Shown here piece after piece: positions 27,110 through 37,635 of a stretch of 64,000 nucleotides of DNA. A model generated the notes under the pieces. The model was not told where the DNA came from. It did no database searches and saw only the letters and a program-made list of their open reading frames with translations. Both the position numbers and the translations under genes were made by a program. This DNA comes from Gammaproteobacteria bacterium (GTDB lineage Bacteria; Pseudomonadota; Gammaproteobacteria; Steroidobacterales; Steroidobacteraceae). Position 1 is the first letter of the stretch. Each line of letters begins with the position of its first letter. The DNA is taken from assembly GCA_021323735.1 (NCBI GenBank), contig JAJPKM010000003.1, positions 1 through 64,000 of the forward strand. The letters run 5' to 3'.

Positions 27110-27529
27110 CTAACGCTTCTTGCGCAAACGCTCGATCGCGCGTAATTGTGCCACGGCACGCATCAGCTCAGCCTGCGCCTCGGCGATCTCCACTTTGTCG
27201 CTGCGGTTGCGAACGGCATCTTCCGCGCGCTGCTTGGCTGCGAGCGCAGCCGCCTCGTCCAAGTCCTTCGCTCGCGCGGCGGTGTCGGCCAGCACGGTGA
27301 CCAGGTGCGGTTGAATTTCCAAGGCTCCGCCGCCGACGTAGAACGATTGCTCCTCGTGTCCCTCGCTCTGCACGCGCACTTCGCCCGCGGACAGCGTGGT
27401 CAGCAAGGGTGCGTGCCGCGGGTAGATGCCAAGCTCACCCTGGGATCCCGGCACGAACAGCATCGTCGCCTCGCCAGAGAAAATCTGGCCCTCGGCGCTG
27501 ACGATGTCGACGTGAATGGTGTTGGCCAT
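27110..27529 (-). CDS. atpC: ATP synthase F1 epsilon subunit
   Basis: 139 residues. It has an N-terminal beta sandwich (V-D-I-V-S-A-E-G-Q-I-F-S-G and G-E-L-G-I-Y-P-R-H-A-P-L) and a C-terminal helical hairpin that can inhibit rotation. Last gene of the atp operon, 9 bases after atpD. The C-terminal basic tail (E-R-L-R-K-K-R) is intact. Confidence 0.97.
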   Translation of the reverse strand: MANTIHVDIVSAEGQIFSGEATMLFVPGSQGELGIYPRHAPLLTTLSAGEVRVQSEGHEEQSFYVGGGALEIQPHLVTVLADTAARAKDLDEAAALAAKQRAEDAVRNRSDKVEIAEAQAELMRAVAQLRAIERLRKKR

Positions 27530-27538
27530 GATGTCTCG

Positions 27539-28966
<1,428 letters not shown>

Positions 28967-28967
28967 T

Positions 28968-29056
28968 CATGGCCTTCGGCCAACTATTCATGGCCTTTCG
29001 GCCAACTACTCACGGGGTTGCTTCGCAACCCCGTACATTAGCGGCGCTGCGCGCCG
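28968..29056 (-). repeat. four consecutive hairpins between atpG and atpD
   Basis: The gap holds GGCC-TTC-GGCC (28971-28981), a near-copy GGCC-TTTC-GGCC (28992-29003) in a 21-base tandem unit, a perfect ten-pair hairpin ACGGGGTTGC-TTC-GCAACCCCGT (29012-29034), and CGGCGC-TGC-GCGCCG (29042-29056). None has a following T-run. They are intercistronic RNA structures or a small repetitive extragenic element, directly upstream of the atpD ribosome binding site. Confidence 0.75.
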
Positions 29057-29080
29057 ATGAAACCTAACCCTAATCCGCAA

Positions 29081-29944
29081 CTAAACTGCCGCAGCCCCGC
29101 CCACGATCTCAGACAGCTCTTTCGTGATCGCGGCCTGGCGGGCCTTGTTGTAAATGAGTTGCAGCTCATCGATGAGCTCGCCGGCGTTATCCGTTGCCGC
29201 CTTCATGGCCACCATGCGCGCGGCCATTTCGCAGGCGACGTTTTCGACCGCGCCCTGGAAAATCTGCGCCTCGATATAGCGCATCAAAATGCCATCGAGA
29301 ATCGCAGCGGAGTCGGGTTCGTAGATATAGTCCCAACGTTCCTGCAGCTCTTCCTTGTCGATGGTTTGAATCGGCAGCAGCTGCGACACGATGCCCTTTT
29401 GGGTCATGGTATTCACAAACGTGTTGTGAGCCAGCAGCAGCTGATCGACTTTTGTCTCACGATAGAAGTCCAGCATCACCTTGGTGGTGCCGATCAAGTC
29501 TTTGATGTGCGGCTGGTCGCCCAGGTGCGTGACCGATGCGGCAATCTCGACGCCCGACAGGCGGCGAAAGAACTGCAGGGCTTTCGAGCCGATCACGCAC
29601 AGGTACACCTTGTTGCCCCGCGACTGCGCCTCGCGGATCGCGGCCAAGGTAGCCTTGAACAAATTCAAATTGAGCGAACCGCACAGACCGCGATCCGTAC
29701 TGATCACCACGATGCCGACGGAGGTGACCGGACGTTCCAGGGTGAACGGGTGCTTGTAATCCAGGTTCACCTGGCGCAGGTGGCCGATGATCTTGCGCAC
29801 TTTCTCGGCGTAGGGACGCGCGGCGCGCATGCGATCCTGCGCCTTGCGCATCTTGCTTGCCGCGACCATCTCCAGTGCCTTGGTGATCTTGCGGGTATTC
29901 TTGATACTCGCGATCTTGCCCCGGATTTCTTTTGCGCCTGCCAT
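29081..29944 (-). CDS. atpG: ATP synthase F1 gamma subunit
   Basis: 287 residues, the normal length. This is the central rotor shaft. The N-terminal coiled coil starts [16 protein letters not shown] and the C-terminal helix is [17 protein letters not shown]. The central Rossmann-like part contains T-D-R-G-L-C-G-S. It lies 29 bases downstream of atpA. Confidence 0.98.
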   Translation of the reverse strand: MAGAKEIRGKIASIKNTRKITKALEMVAASKMRKAQDRMRAARPYAEKVRKIIGHLRQVNLDYKHPFTLERPVTSVGIVVISTDRGLCGSLNLNLFKATLAAIREAQSRGNKVYLCVIGSKALQFFRRLSGVEIAASVTHLGDQPHIKDLIGTTKVMLDFYRETKVDQLLLAHNTFVNTMTQKGIVSQLLPIQTIDKEELQERWDYIYEPDSAAILDGILMRYIEAQIFQGAVENVACEMAARMVAMKAATDNAGELIDELQLIYNKARQAAITKELSEIVGGAAAV

Positions 29945-29973
29945 TTAGGTCCTGTCCTCTTGGGCTAAAGCCT

Positions 29974-31509
29974 TCAAACCGTCGCGAAGAACTCGTCGCA
30001 GCACTTCTTCAGCGATGCTTCTACGTCCTTGGTCAGGTCCGGCTTGCCGTTGATGGTCTTGAGCAGATCGCCGTAACTCGAACGCGCGAAGGACTGCAGG
30101 CCCGCTTCCGTCTCCACCACTTTGAGGCGGGCGACCTTGTCGAAGTAACCGTTGTTGGCCGCATACAGGGACAGTGACATCTCGGCCACCGACATGGGCG
30201 CGTACTGCTTCTGCTTCATGAGCTCGGTAACGCGTTGGCCGCGCTCGAGCTGCTTGCGGGTGGCCTCGTCCAAATCGGATGCGAATTGCGAGAAGGCGGC
30301 GAGTTCACGGAACTGCGCCAGCGCCAAGCGCACACCGCCGCCGAGCTTCTTGATGATATTGGTCTGGGCGGCACCGCCGACGCGCGACACCGAGATGCCG
30401 GCGTTGATCGCGGGCCGCATGCCGGCGTTGAACAGGTCCGTTTCCAGGAAGATCTGGCCGTCGGTGATCGAGATCACGTTGGTCGGCACGAAGGCGGTGA
30501 CGTCGCCGGCCTGGGTTTCGATGATGGGCAGGCCCGTCAGCGATCCGGTCTTACCCTTCACGCGGCCCTGGGTGATTTTCTCGACATATTCCTCGTTCAC
30601 GCGAGCGGAGCGCTCGAGCAGGCGCGAGTGCAGATAGAACACGTCGCCGGGATACGCTTCGCGGCCGGGCGGACGGCGCAGAAGCAGGGAGATTTGACGA
30701 TACGCGACGGCTTGCTTGGACAAATCGTCGTACACGATCAGCGCATCCTCGCCGTTGTCCATGAAGTATTCACCCATGGCGCAACCGCCATACGGTGCCA
30801 GATACTGCATGGCGGCCGGCGTGGAGGCGGAAGCCGCGACGATGATGGTGTGGCCCATGGCACCGTGCTCTTCGAGCTTGCGTACCACGTTGGCAATGGA
30901 GCTTTGCTTCTGGCCGATGGCGACATAGACGCACTTAACGCCCGTGCCCTTCTGATTGATGATGGTGTCGATGGCCACCGCGGTCTTGCCGGTCTGGCGG
31001 TCACCGATGATGAGCTCGCGTTGGCCGCGGCCGATCGGCACCATGGCATCGATGGCCTTGAGTCCGGTCTGCACCGGCTGCGACACGCTCTTGCGGAAAA
31101 TGACGCCGGGCGCCACGCGCTCCAGCGGCGATTTGAGTTTCGCGTTCACCGGGCCCTTGCCGTCGATGGGCGTGCCCAAGGCGTCGACCACCCGGCCCAG
31201 AAGTTCGGGGCCCACGGGGACTTCGAGAATGCGGCCGGTAGTCTTGACCTCGGCGCCCTCGGAGATGCTCTTGTAATCGCCCAGCACCACCGCGCCCACC
31301 GAATCCTGCTCGAGATTCAGCGCAAGTCCGAAGATGTTGCCGGAGAACTCCAACATTTCGCCGTACCTTGCATCGGCGAGACCGTGGATGCGCACGATGC
31401 CGTCGGTGACGCTCACGACCGTGCCGACATTGCGCGCCTCGGTGGCGGACTTGAACTTGTCGATGCGCGCCTTGATGAGGTCGCTGATTTCCGATGCCTT
31501 GATGGACAT
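29974..31509 (-). CDS. atpA: ATP synthase F1 alpha subunit
   Basis: 511 residues. It is the non-catalytic nucleotide-binding subunit, with P-loop G-D-R-Q-T-G-K-T near residue 170 and the arginine finger region A-I-S-V-S-R-V-G-G as [14 protein letters not shown] 31509 (M-S-I-K-A-S-E-I-S) is preferred over 31527 because GAGGAT sits just upstream and family members start here. Confidence 0.98.
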   Translation of the reverse strand: MSIKASEISDLIKARIDKFKSATEARNVGTVVSVTDGIVRIHGLADARYGEMLEFSGNIFGLALNLEQDSVGAVVLGDYKSISEGAEVKTTGRILEVPVGPELLGRVVDALGTPIDGKGPVNAKLKSPLERVAPGVIFRKSVSQPVQTGLKAIDAMVPIGRGQRELIIGDRQTGKTAVAIDTIINQKGTGVKCVYVAIGQKQSSIANVVRKLEEHGAMGHTIIVAASASTPAAMQYLAPYGGCAMGEYFMDNGEDALIVYDDLSKQAVAYRQISLLLRRPPGREAYPGDVFYLHSRLLERSARVNEEYVEKITQGRVKGKTGSLTGLPIIETQAGDVTAFVPTNVISITDGQIFLETDLFNAGMRPAINAGISVSRVGGAAQTNIIKKLGGGVRLALAQFRELAAFSQFASDLDEATRKQLERGQRVTELMKQKQYAPMSVAEMSLSLYAANNGYFDKVARLKVVETEAGLQSFARSSYGDLLKTINGKPDLTKDVEASLKKCCDEFFATV

Positions 31510-31536
31510 ACCTAAATCCTCTAACAATACTTGTCG

Positions 31537-32073
31537 TTAAGCCGTCAGCTCGAACGCGATGCGTTTGAGCCGACTGAGCAGGGAACCATCGATAACCGTA
31601 TCGCCGGCGCGCAGTACGGCGCCGCCGATCAATGCCGTATCCGTCTCGCAATGCAACCGCACGCTGCGCTTGAGCTTGCGCTCCAGAGCCTTGGACAGCG
31701 CCTGCTGCTGGGCCGCATCGATCGGCGCGGCCGAGGTCACGGTCACATCGACGACGCTTTCCTCTTCGTCCTTGAACGCATCGAACAGCGTCGCGATCTC
31801 GGGCAGAAAGCCAAGCCGGCGATTCTCCGCAAGCGTGCGGAAGAAATTCTGGCCATGCTCGTCGAGCGCCGGACCGGTGACGCCCATCACGAACTGCGCC
31901 AAGTCCTCGCCCTTCACGCTCGGGCTGCCGAGCAGATCGTGCACACGCGGATCGCGCACCGCAGTCGCGGCAGCGCGCAGCGTCTCGGACCATTGGGCCA
32001 AACGCTTGTCGTCTTTGGCCTCCTGGAACGCCGCTTTGGCATAGGGCCGTGCGATGGTGGTCTTTTCAGCCAT
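31537..32073 (-). CDS. atpH: ATP synthase F1 delta subunit
   Basis: 178 residues, the usual size. It links F1 to the peripheral stalk. The N-terminus A-R-P-Y-A-K-A-A-F (the common ARPYAxAxF start) and the C-terminal G-G-A-V-L-R-A-G-D-T-V-I-D-G-S segment are diagnostic. It lies between atpF and atpA with 9- and 27-base gaps. Confidence 0.97.
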   Translation of the reverse strand: MAEKTTIARPYAKAAFQEAKDDKRLAQWSETLRAAATAVRDPRVHDLLGSPSVKGEDLAQFVMGVTGPALDEHGQNFFRTLAENRRLGFLPEIATLFDAFKDEEESVVDVTVTSAAPIDAAQQQALSKALERKLKRSVRLHCETDTALIGGAVLRAGDTVIDGSLLSRLKRIAFELTA

Positions 32074-32082
32074 GCCGTCGTC

Positions 32083-32553
32083 CTAGATCTGCGCAGCGAG
32101 TTTGTTGATGAGATCGCTGTGCGCTTTGGGGTCGATCTCACGCTCCAGGATCTTCGAGGCCGCGCTGACGGCGATTTGAGCGACATCACGGCGCAGCGCC
32201 TCGCGGGCGTGGGCTGCCTCCAGATTGATCTGCTCCTTGGCGGATGCCAGTAACCGGGCACCCTCCGCCGTGGCCGTGCCTTTGGCCTCTTCGACCATGT
32301 CGTTGGCGCGATGCTGCGCTTGGTCGATGATCTGCCCCGCGCGCTCGCGTGCCTCGCGCAGGATGGCGTCGGCGCGTTCATTGGCCGAGGCCAATTCCGC
32401 CTTGCCCTTTTCGGCGGCGGCAAGTCCCGCTGCGATCTTCTGCGATCGTTCGTCCATCGGCCCCAGAATCATCGGCCACACGAATTTCATCGTGAACCAG
32501 ATGAGGACGATGAAGACGAGCATCTGCACGATGAGCGTGAGATTGATATTCAC
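32083..32553 (-). CDS. atpF: ATP synthase F0 b subunit
   Basis: 156 residues, as in E. coli. One membrane helix (about residues 5-26, with M-N-I-N-L-T at the N-terminus) is followed by a long charged alanine-rich coiled coil that forms the peripheral stalk. Only one b-type gene is present, so the stalk is a homodimer. Confidence 0.97.
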   Translation of the reverse strand: MNINLTLIVQMLVFIVLIWFTMKFVWPMILGPMDERSQKIAAGLAAAEKGKAELASANERADAILREARERAGQIIDQAQHRANDMVEEAKGTATAEGARLLASAKEQINLEAAHAREALRRDVAQIAVSAASKILEREIDPKAHSDLINKLAAQI

Positions 32554-32587
32554 TATCGTCTCCTGACCAGCACTGCCGGCAGCACTG

Positions 32588-32854
<267 letters not shown>

Positions 32855-32908
32855 TCAATTCTCCTAAAACGAAACAGATCCGAAATTAGTCAATGCCCGA
32901 ACTTGAAA

Positions 32909-33793
<885 letters not shown>

Positions 33794-34219
33794 TCAAGCA
33801 TTTTTCGAGCGTCCGCGCGGCACATTGGTCCCGCCCAACGGCGGCAGCACATTCGCCAGCGCCACCCAGAACACGAAGAAGGTTGCTACGTACGTGCCGA
33901 GCATCGCGAGCGGCACGACCTTCATCGTTTTCAGCACCACCACAAACAGCACCATCACGACCGCGATCTTGGCGCTTTCGCCTATCAAGAACGCGCGCAT
34001 CGCCCGCTGCCCATCTGCAGCCGACTTGCCGCCAAAACCGAGCAATGCCATGACAAGACTCGCAGCGGTGCTGATCCCGCCACCCATTGCCGCGGACAAT
34101 GCCGCGTGCGGGCCTGCAATCAGCCAGCTCACGAGCGCGCAGACTATGGTCACGGCCGCCTGGCCCAGGACGACGCTGAGAGCCAGTCGCCGCGCGAGGC
34201 CTAAGTCGATCGCGATCAC
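33794..34219 (-). CDS. atpI: ATP synthase accessory protein I
   Basis: About 141 residues with four hydrophobic helices and a basic tail (P-R-G-R-S-K). AtpI assists c-ring assembly in the membrane. GTG 34219 has a GGGA ribosome binding site six bases upstream and is preferred; TTG 34243, giving eight more residues, has none. It is the first gene of the operon, behind a good sigma-70 promoter at 34280-34308. Confidence 0.85.
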   Translation of the reverse strand: MIAIDLGLARRLALSVVLGQAAVTIVCALVSWLIAGPHAALSAAMGGGISTAASLVMALLGFGGKSAADGQRAMRAFLIGESAKIAVVMVLFVVVLKTMKVVPLAMLGTYVATFFVFWVALANVLPPLGGTNVPRGRSKNA

Positions 34220-34279
34220 GTTAAATCCCGTGGAGCGTTTCAAAGTAGAACGCTTGTACGTGCCAAAAATGGCCGCGGC

Positions 34280-34308
34280 ATTATAGAGACCGCGAACTGG
34301 GTTCTCAA
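34280..34308 (-). promoter_or_regulatory. atpI: sigma-70 promoter of the atp operon
   Basis: On the minus strand the -35 is TTGAGA (34308-34303) and the -10 is a perfect TATAAT (34285-34280), with a 17-base spacer. The predicted transcription start is near 34273, about 50 bases before atpI. It lies after the parB stop, so the ATP synthase genes are transcribed independently of parAB. Confidence 0.75.
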
Positions 34309-34334
34309 GGCGTTTCAGTACGTATTTTGTCGCA

Positions 34335-35246
34335 TCACTGAATGTGCGCCAGGATGCCTTCCAGCTCGTCCAAACTGTTGTAGCTGACGATCAACTTGCC
34401 CTTGCCGGATGCCGCATGTTGGAAGGCGACTTTCGCGCCGAGCTTGTCCGCGAGTTCGGTTTCCAGCCGGTGAATATCGGGATCCGCGGGCGGGGGGCTA
34501 CCGCCGGCTGAGTCCTCGGTCTTCGGGGTAATGATGCGCCGCACCAGAGCTTCGGTGTCGCGCACCGACAAGCCCTTCTTGGCGACCAGGGTGGCGACCT
34601 CGATCTGCTGCCGACGTGTCGCCAGTCCCAATAGGGCGCGTGCGTGCCCCATTTCGATCCGGCGGGTTTCCAGCATGTCCTTGACCTCGTCGGTCAATTC
34701 CATCAACCGCACCAAATTGCTCACCGCCGCCCGCGAGCGCCCGACCGCTTCGGCGGCGGCTTGATGCGTCAGGCCGAATTCCTCGATCAAGCGCAACAAC
34801 GCCCGCGCCTCTTCCAGCGGGTTGAGGTCCTCGCGCTGAATGTTCTCGATCAGCGCCATAGCCACGGCGTCTTCGTCCGGCACATCGCGTATGACGGCGG
34901 GAATTTCCGACAGCCCTGCCATTTGCGCGGCGCGCCAGCGTCGTTCGCCGGCGATGATTTCATAGCGCTGGGATTCGGTGGGATTAGGCCGCGGCAGCGG
35001 GCGCACCAAGATGGGCTGCACCAGACCGCGTGCCTTGATCGAATCGGCGAGTTCTCCCAGGGTCTCGGGACGCATGTCGGCGCGCGGCTGGTACTTGCCC
35101 CGCTGCAGCAAGTCCACGGGCAGGGAAGCCAGGCGGTCGCCGGGCAGCACCGCCGGTTTATCGGCCTCAGGAGTGGCGGCGCGGCGCGCCAGCAAGGGGC
35201 TTAGCTCGGCCAGGCCTCGACCTAAAGACAGCTTTTTGCCGGACAT
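34335..35246 (-). CDS. parB: chromosome-partitioning protein ParB
   Basis: 303 residues. The ParB/Spo0J CTPase domain shows G-E-R-R-W-R-A-A-Q-M (CTP-binding box II), followed by the helix-turn-helix region (T-H-Q-A-A-A-E-A-V-G-R-S-R-A-A-V-S-N) that reads parS, and a C-terminal dimerisation domain ending L-E-G-I-L-A-H-I-Q. It loads onto parS as a sliding clamp. The likely sites are the palindrome at 56931-56944 and the near-match at 56072-56085. It follows parA by 37 bases. Confidence 0.97.
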   Translation of the reverse strand: MSGKKLSLGRGLAELSPLLARRAATPEADKPAVLPGDRLASLPVDLLQRGKYQPRADMRPETLGELADSIKARGLVQPILVRPLPRPNPTESQRYEIIAGERRWRAAQMAGLSEIPAVIRDVPDEDAVAMALIENIQREDLNPLEEARALLRLIEEFGLTHQAAAEAVGRSRAAVSNLVRLMELTDEVKDMLETRRIEMGHARALLGLATRRQQIEVATLVAKKGLSVRDTEALVRRIITPKTEDSAGGSPPPADPDIHRLETELADKLGAKVAFQHAASGKGKLIVSYNSLDELEGILAHIQ

Positions 35247-35283
35247 AGCGATTTCCCGTAAACGCTTGGAGCTTTGCGGGCGA

Positions 35284-36105
35284 TTATACGGGCGCGTCCG
35301 GCAGAACGGGTGCGTCCGGCGGAACAGGCGCGCCTGGCAGCTCGTCGCGGCGAATCATTTCGCCGGCAAGGGCCAGATAGGCCAGCGCGCCGCGCGACTC
35401 CTTGTCGTGAAACAAGACAGGCCTGCCGAAACTCGGCGCCTCCGCGAGCCGGACATTGCGCGGGATCATGGTGCGAAACACCTTGTCGCCGAAGTGTTCG
35501 ATGAGCTGCGCGGACACCTCATTGGCCAGGTTGTTGCGCGGGTCGAACATGGTGCGCAGCAATCCTTCGATTTCCAGGCCCGGGTTGATGCTGTCCTTGA
35601 TTTGTTCGATGGTCTGCATGAGTGCGGTCAGGCCTTCCAGCGCGTAGTACTCGCACTGCATCGGCACCATCACCGAGTCCGCCGCCACCAGCGCGTTCAA
35701 GGTCAGCATGTTCAAGGACGGCGGGCAGTCGATCAGGATCACGTCGAAATCTTCGCGCACTTGGGCCAACGCATTACGCAATTTGAATTCGCGCCCCACC
35801 GGCATGGTCAGCAGGCGAACTTCCGCGGCGGTGAGATCCTGGTTGGCCGGCATCAGCATGAAGCCGCCATATTCGACCGCCACCAAGGCTTCGATGGCTC
35901 CGCAGTCGCCCAACAGCACATCGCAACTGGTGCGAGACTGCGCGTGCTTGTCGACCCCGCAACCCATGGTGGCATTACCCTGCGGATCCAAGTCGATGAG
36001 CAGGACGCGCCGCTTGGTCGCCGTCAATGAGGCAGCCAAATTCACGGCGGTCGTGGTCTTGCCCACACCGCCTTTTTGATTGGCCAGTGCAATGACGCGT
36101 TTCAA
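35284..36105 (-). CDS. parA: chromosome-partitioning ATPase ParA
   Basis: 273 residues. It has the deviant Walker A K-G-G-V-G-K-T-T near residue 11, the A' motif D-C-P-P-S-L, and D-L-D-P-Q-G-N-A. It drives movement of ParB-parS complexes. The C-terminus ends in a short proline-rich tail with repeats of P-D-A-P-V, encoded by a degenerate 18-base tandem repeat (about 35284-35335), which is not part of the usual fold. Confidence 0.97.
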   Translation of the reverse strand: MKRVIALANQKGGVGKTTTAVNLAASLTATKRRVLLIDLDPQGNATMGCGVDKHAQSRTSCDVLLGDCGAIEALVAVEYGGFMLMPANQDLTAAEVRLLTMPVGREFKLRNALAQVREDFDVILIDCPPSLNMLTLNALVAADSVMVPMQCEYYALEGLTALMQTIEQIKDSINPGLEIEGLLRTMFDPRNNLANEVSAQLIEHFGDKVFRTMIPRNVRLAEAPSFGRPVLFHDKESRGALAYLALAGEMIRRDELPGAPVPPDAPVLPDAPV

Positions 36106-36118
36106 GTGTCGGCCTGCC

Positions 36119-36760
36119 TCATGACTTAGTCTTTGAACTTCGCTTAAGCTCCACCAGGTGCCGCTCGTCGGCGAGCCCCGGCACCTTCAGGCGATGCACG
36201 GCCAGTACGCGGAACGATCGGGGAAGCGCGGAGATTTCATCATCCGGCCGCTTCCCTTTCATCGCCAGCAATCGGCCGCCGGGAGCGCACAAATGGCCTG
36301 CGTAGGCCACGAAATCCGCCAGCGACGACAGGGCTCGGGCCACCACTGTATCGAAAAGCTCGAACGGTCTATAGGTTTCGGCGCGAGAATTGACGACGGT
36401 CACGTTGCGGCAACTCAAGGCTTGCGCCGTCTGCTCGACGAAGCGCGCCTTCTTGCCGGTGGCCTCGATCAGCGTAAAGCGGCGTTCCGGATTGACGATG
36501 GCCAGCGCCAGGCCGGGAAAGCCCGCACCCGTGCCGACGTCGGCCGCACGAGTTCCCAGCAGGTAAGGCTGCAAGCTCAAGCTATCGAGCACATGTTTGC
36601 GAAGCATGCCGGGGCGATCGCGGATCGCGGTCAGATTGAAATGCTTGTTGGCCTGTTCCAGTTCATCCACCAGCCGCAGCAGCAACTCCACCTGCGCGCC
36701 GAGTTCGATACCGAGTTCTTTCGCGCCCGTGATGAGCAGGTCGCGTTCCGCGTCTCGCAT
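36119..36760 (-). CDS. rsmG: 16S rRNA (guanine-527-N7)-methyltransferase
   Basis: 213 residues. It methylates N7 of G527 in 16S rRNA using S-adenosylmethionine. The binding motif I is visible as A-D-V-G-T-G-A-G-F-P-G-L near residue 75, and R-A-L-S-S-L-A-D-F is the family motif. The position next to parA and near mnmG is the classical gid operon order, although mnmG is displaced about 4 kb here by the lipoprotein, S9 peptidase, cytochrome and peroxidase genes. Confidence 0.97.
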   Translation of the reverse strand: MRDAERDLLITGAKELGIELGAQVELLLRLVDELEQANKHFNLTAIRDRPGMLRKHVLDSLSLQPYLLGTRAADVGTGAGFPGLALAIVNPERRFTLIEATGKKARFVEQTAQALSCRNVTVVNSRAETYRPFELFDTVVARALSSLADFVAYAGHLCAPGGRLLAMKGKRPDDEISALPRSFRVLAVHRLKVPGLADERHLVELKRSSKTKS

Positions 36761-36762
36761 GC

Positions 36763-37425
36763 CTAGCCTGAACCGTGGCCCGGCGTGTGGTCCGGCGCCT
36801 GGTTTGGCGCCTGGTTTGGCGCCTGATCCGGCTTAGGATCGGAGGCGTCGAGTTGAATGGTGATCTGCGAATCGGATTCATCCGCCGTGTTTTCGAGGCG
36901 GGCGACGAAGACCGTGCCGCCGTCGGCACCCTCGCAGTCTTGGCTCTCCGGCACGCGCGCATTTTTCGTCCACAGAGCGCAGGCATCGGCAAAAATCTGC
37001 CCCGCCTCCTTTTCCGGCAGCCGCACCGTGGCCTCAATGCGCGCCAAGCGGTCGTGCTTGAAACAGAGCATGTACAAAGACGGCGAACGGGCGATGAAGC
37101 GGGGGGCAGCTCCGTTGACGGCGTAACATTCCGCCTCATCGGCGGAGGTCGCAGCGTGCTCCTCACGAAATACCAGCACCTCGTGCAGGCTCAAGGGGAT
37201 GTCTTTGAGGAAGCTGCCAAAGGGCGCGGTCAGGAGGCCGTGCCAATCGTAGGAGGCGTCGAGCGCCGGCGCAGGCGCCGCGGGCGGTATAGGGCTCCCA
37301 GGCTTGGGCGTAGGCGTGGCGCAGGCCGCCACCATCAAGGCCGCGGCCGCGGGCATGACCCAGCGCTTCGATTGCCGTTTAGATTCCCATTTCGGTTGTC
37401 GCATTGGTTGTCGGGCAGTATTCAT
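36763..37425 (-). CDS. putative lipoprotein with repetitive C-terminal tail, unknown function
   Basis: 220 residues. A basic N-terminus leads to a hydrophobic segment and a lipobox-like V-A-A-C near residue 35, followed by a proline-rich linker (P-T-P-K-P-G-S-P-I-P-P). The globular part has paired cysteines (E-C-Y-A, M-L-C-F, D-A-C-A, Q-D-C-E). The last 25 residues contain Q-A-P-N repeats encoded by short direct DNA repeats near 36780-36835. It starts with an ATGA overlap on the small acidic ORF upstream and sits 2 bases from rsmG, so all are probably one message. No family is recognised. Confidence 0.7.
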   Translation of the reverse strand: MNTARQPMRQPKWESKRQSKRWVMPAAAALMVAACATPTPKPGSPIPPAAPAPALDASYDWHGLLTAPFGSFLKDIPLSLHEVLVFREEHAATSADEAECYAVNGAAPRFIARSPSLYMLCFKHDRLARIEATVRLPEKEAGQIFADACALWTKNARVPESQDCEGADGGTVFVARLENTADESDSQITIQLDASDPKPDQAPNQAPNQAPDHTPGHGSG

Positions 37426-37607
37426 TCAGCCCCCGCCAAACGATTGGCGAGCACCTCGAGTTCAGCCGCGGCATCGGCATCCTTGGGCCTATCGCGCTCG
37501 AGCACGCGATGCAGATAGGCAGGCGGGTCAGCGCTCGCGATGTCGTCCAGTAGATCGCCGACGTCGTAAGATTCGATCAAATGCTCGAAGGCCGCCATCG
37601 GCTGCAT
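37422..37607 (-). CDS. small acidic hypothetical protein
   Basis: About 61 residues, rich in Asp, Glu and Ala (Y-D-V-G-D-L-L-D-D-I-A-S-A-D), no membrane segment. Its stop overlaps the start of the lipoprotein gene (37422-37425), which supports a real, translationally coupled gene. ATG 37607 follows GAGGATA; the ATG at 37598 is an alternative. The upstream limit of its frame overlaps the start of the divergent S9 peptidase. No function can be proposed. Confidence 0.55.
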   Translation of the reverse strand: MQPMAAFEHLIESYDVGDLLDDIASADPPAYLHRVLERDRPKDADAAAELEVLANRLAGAE

Positions 37608-37635
37608 TATCCTCGCGCTGTGAGAAACTAGGAAC

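Noticed and set aside
36777-36840. Short direct repeats near the rsmG-lipoprotein junction as a CRISPR or VNTR locus
   Set aside because: The units are only about 15 bases, adjacent without spacers, and encode the Q-A-P-N tail of the lipoprotein.
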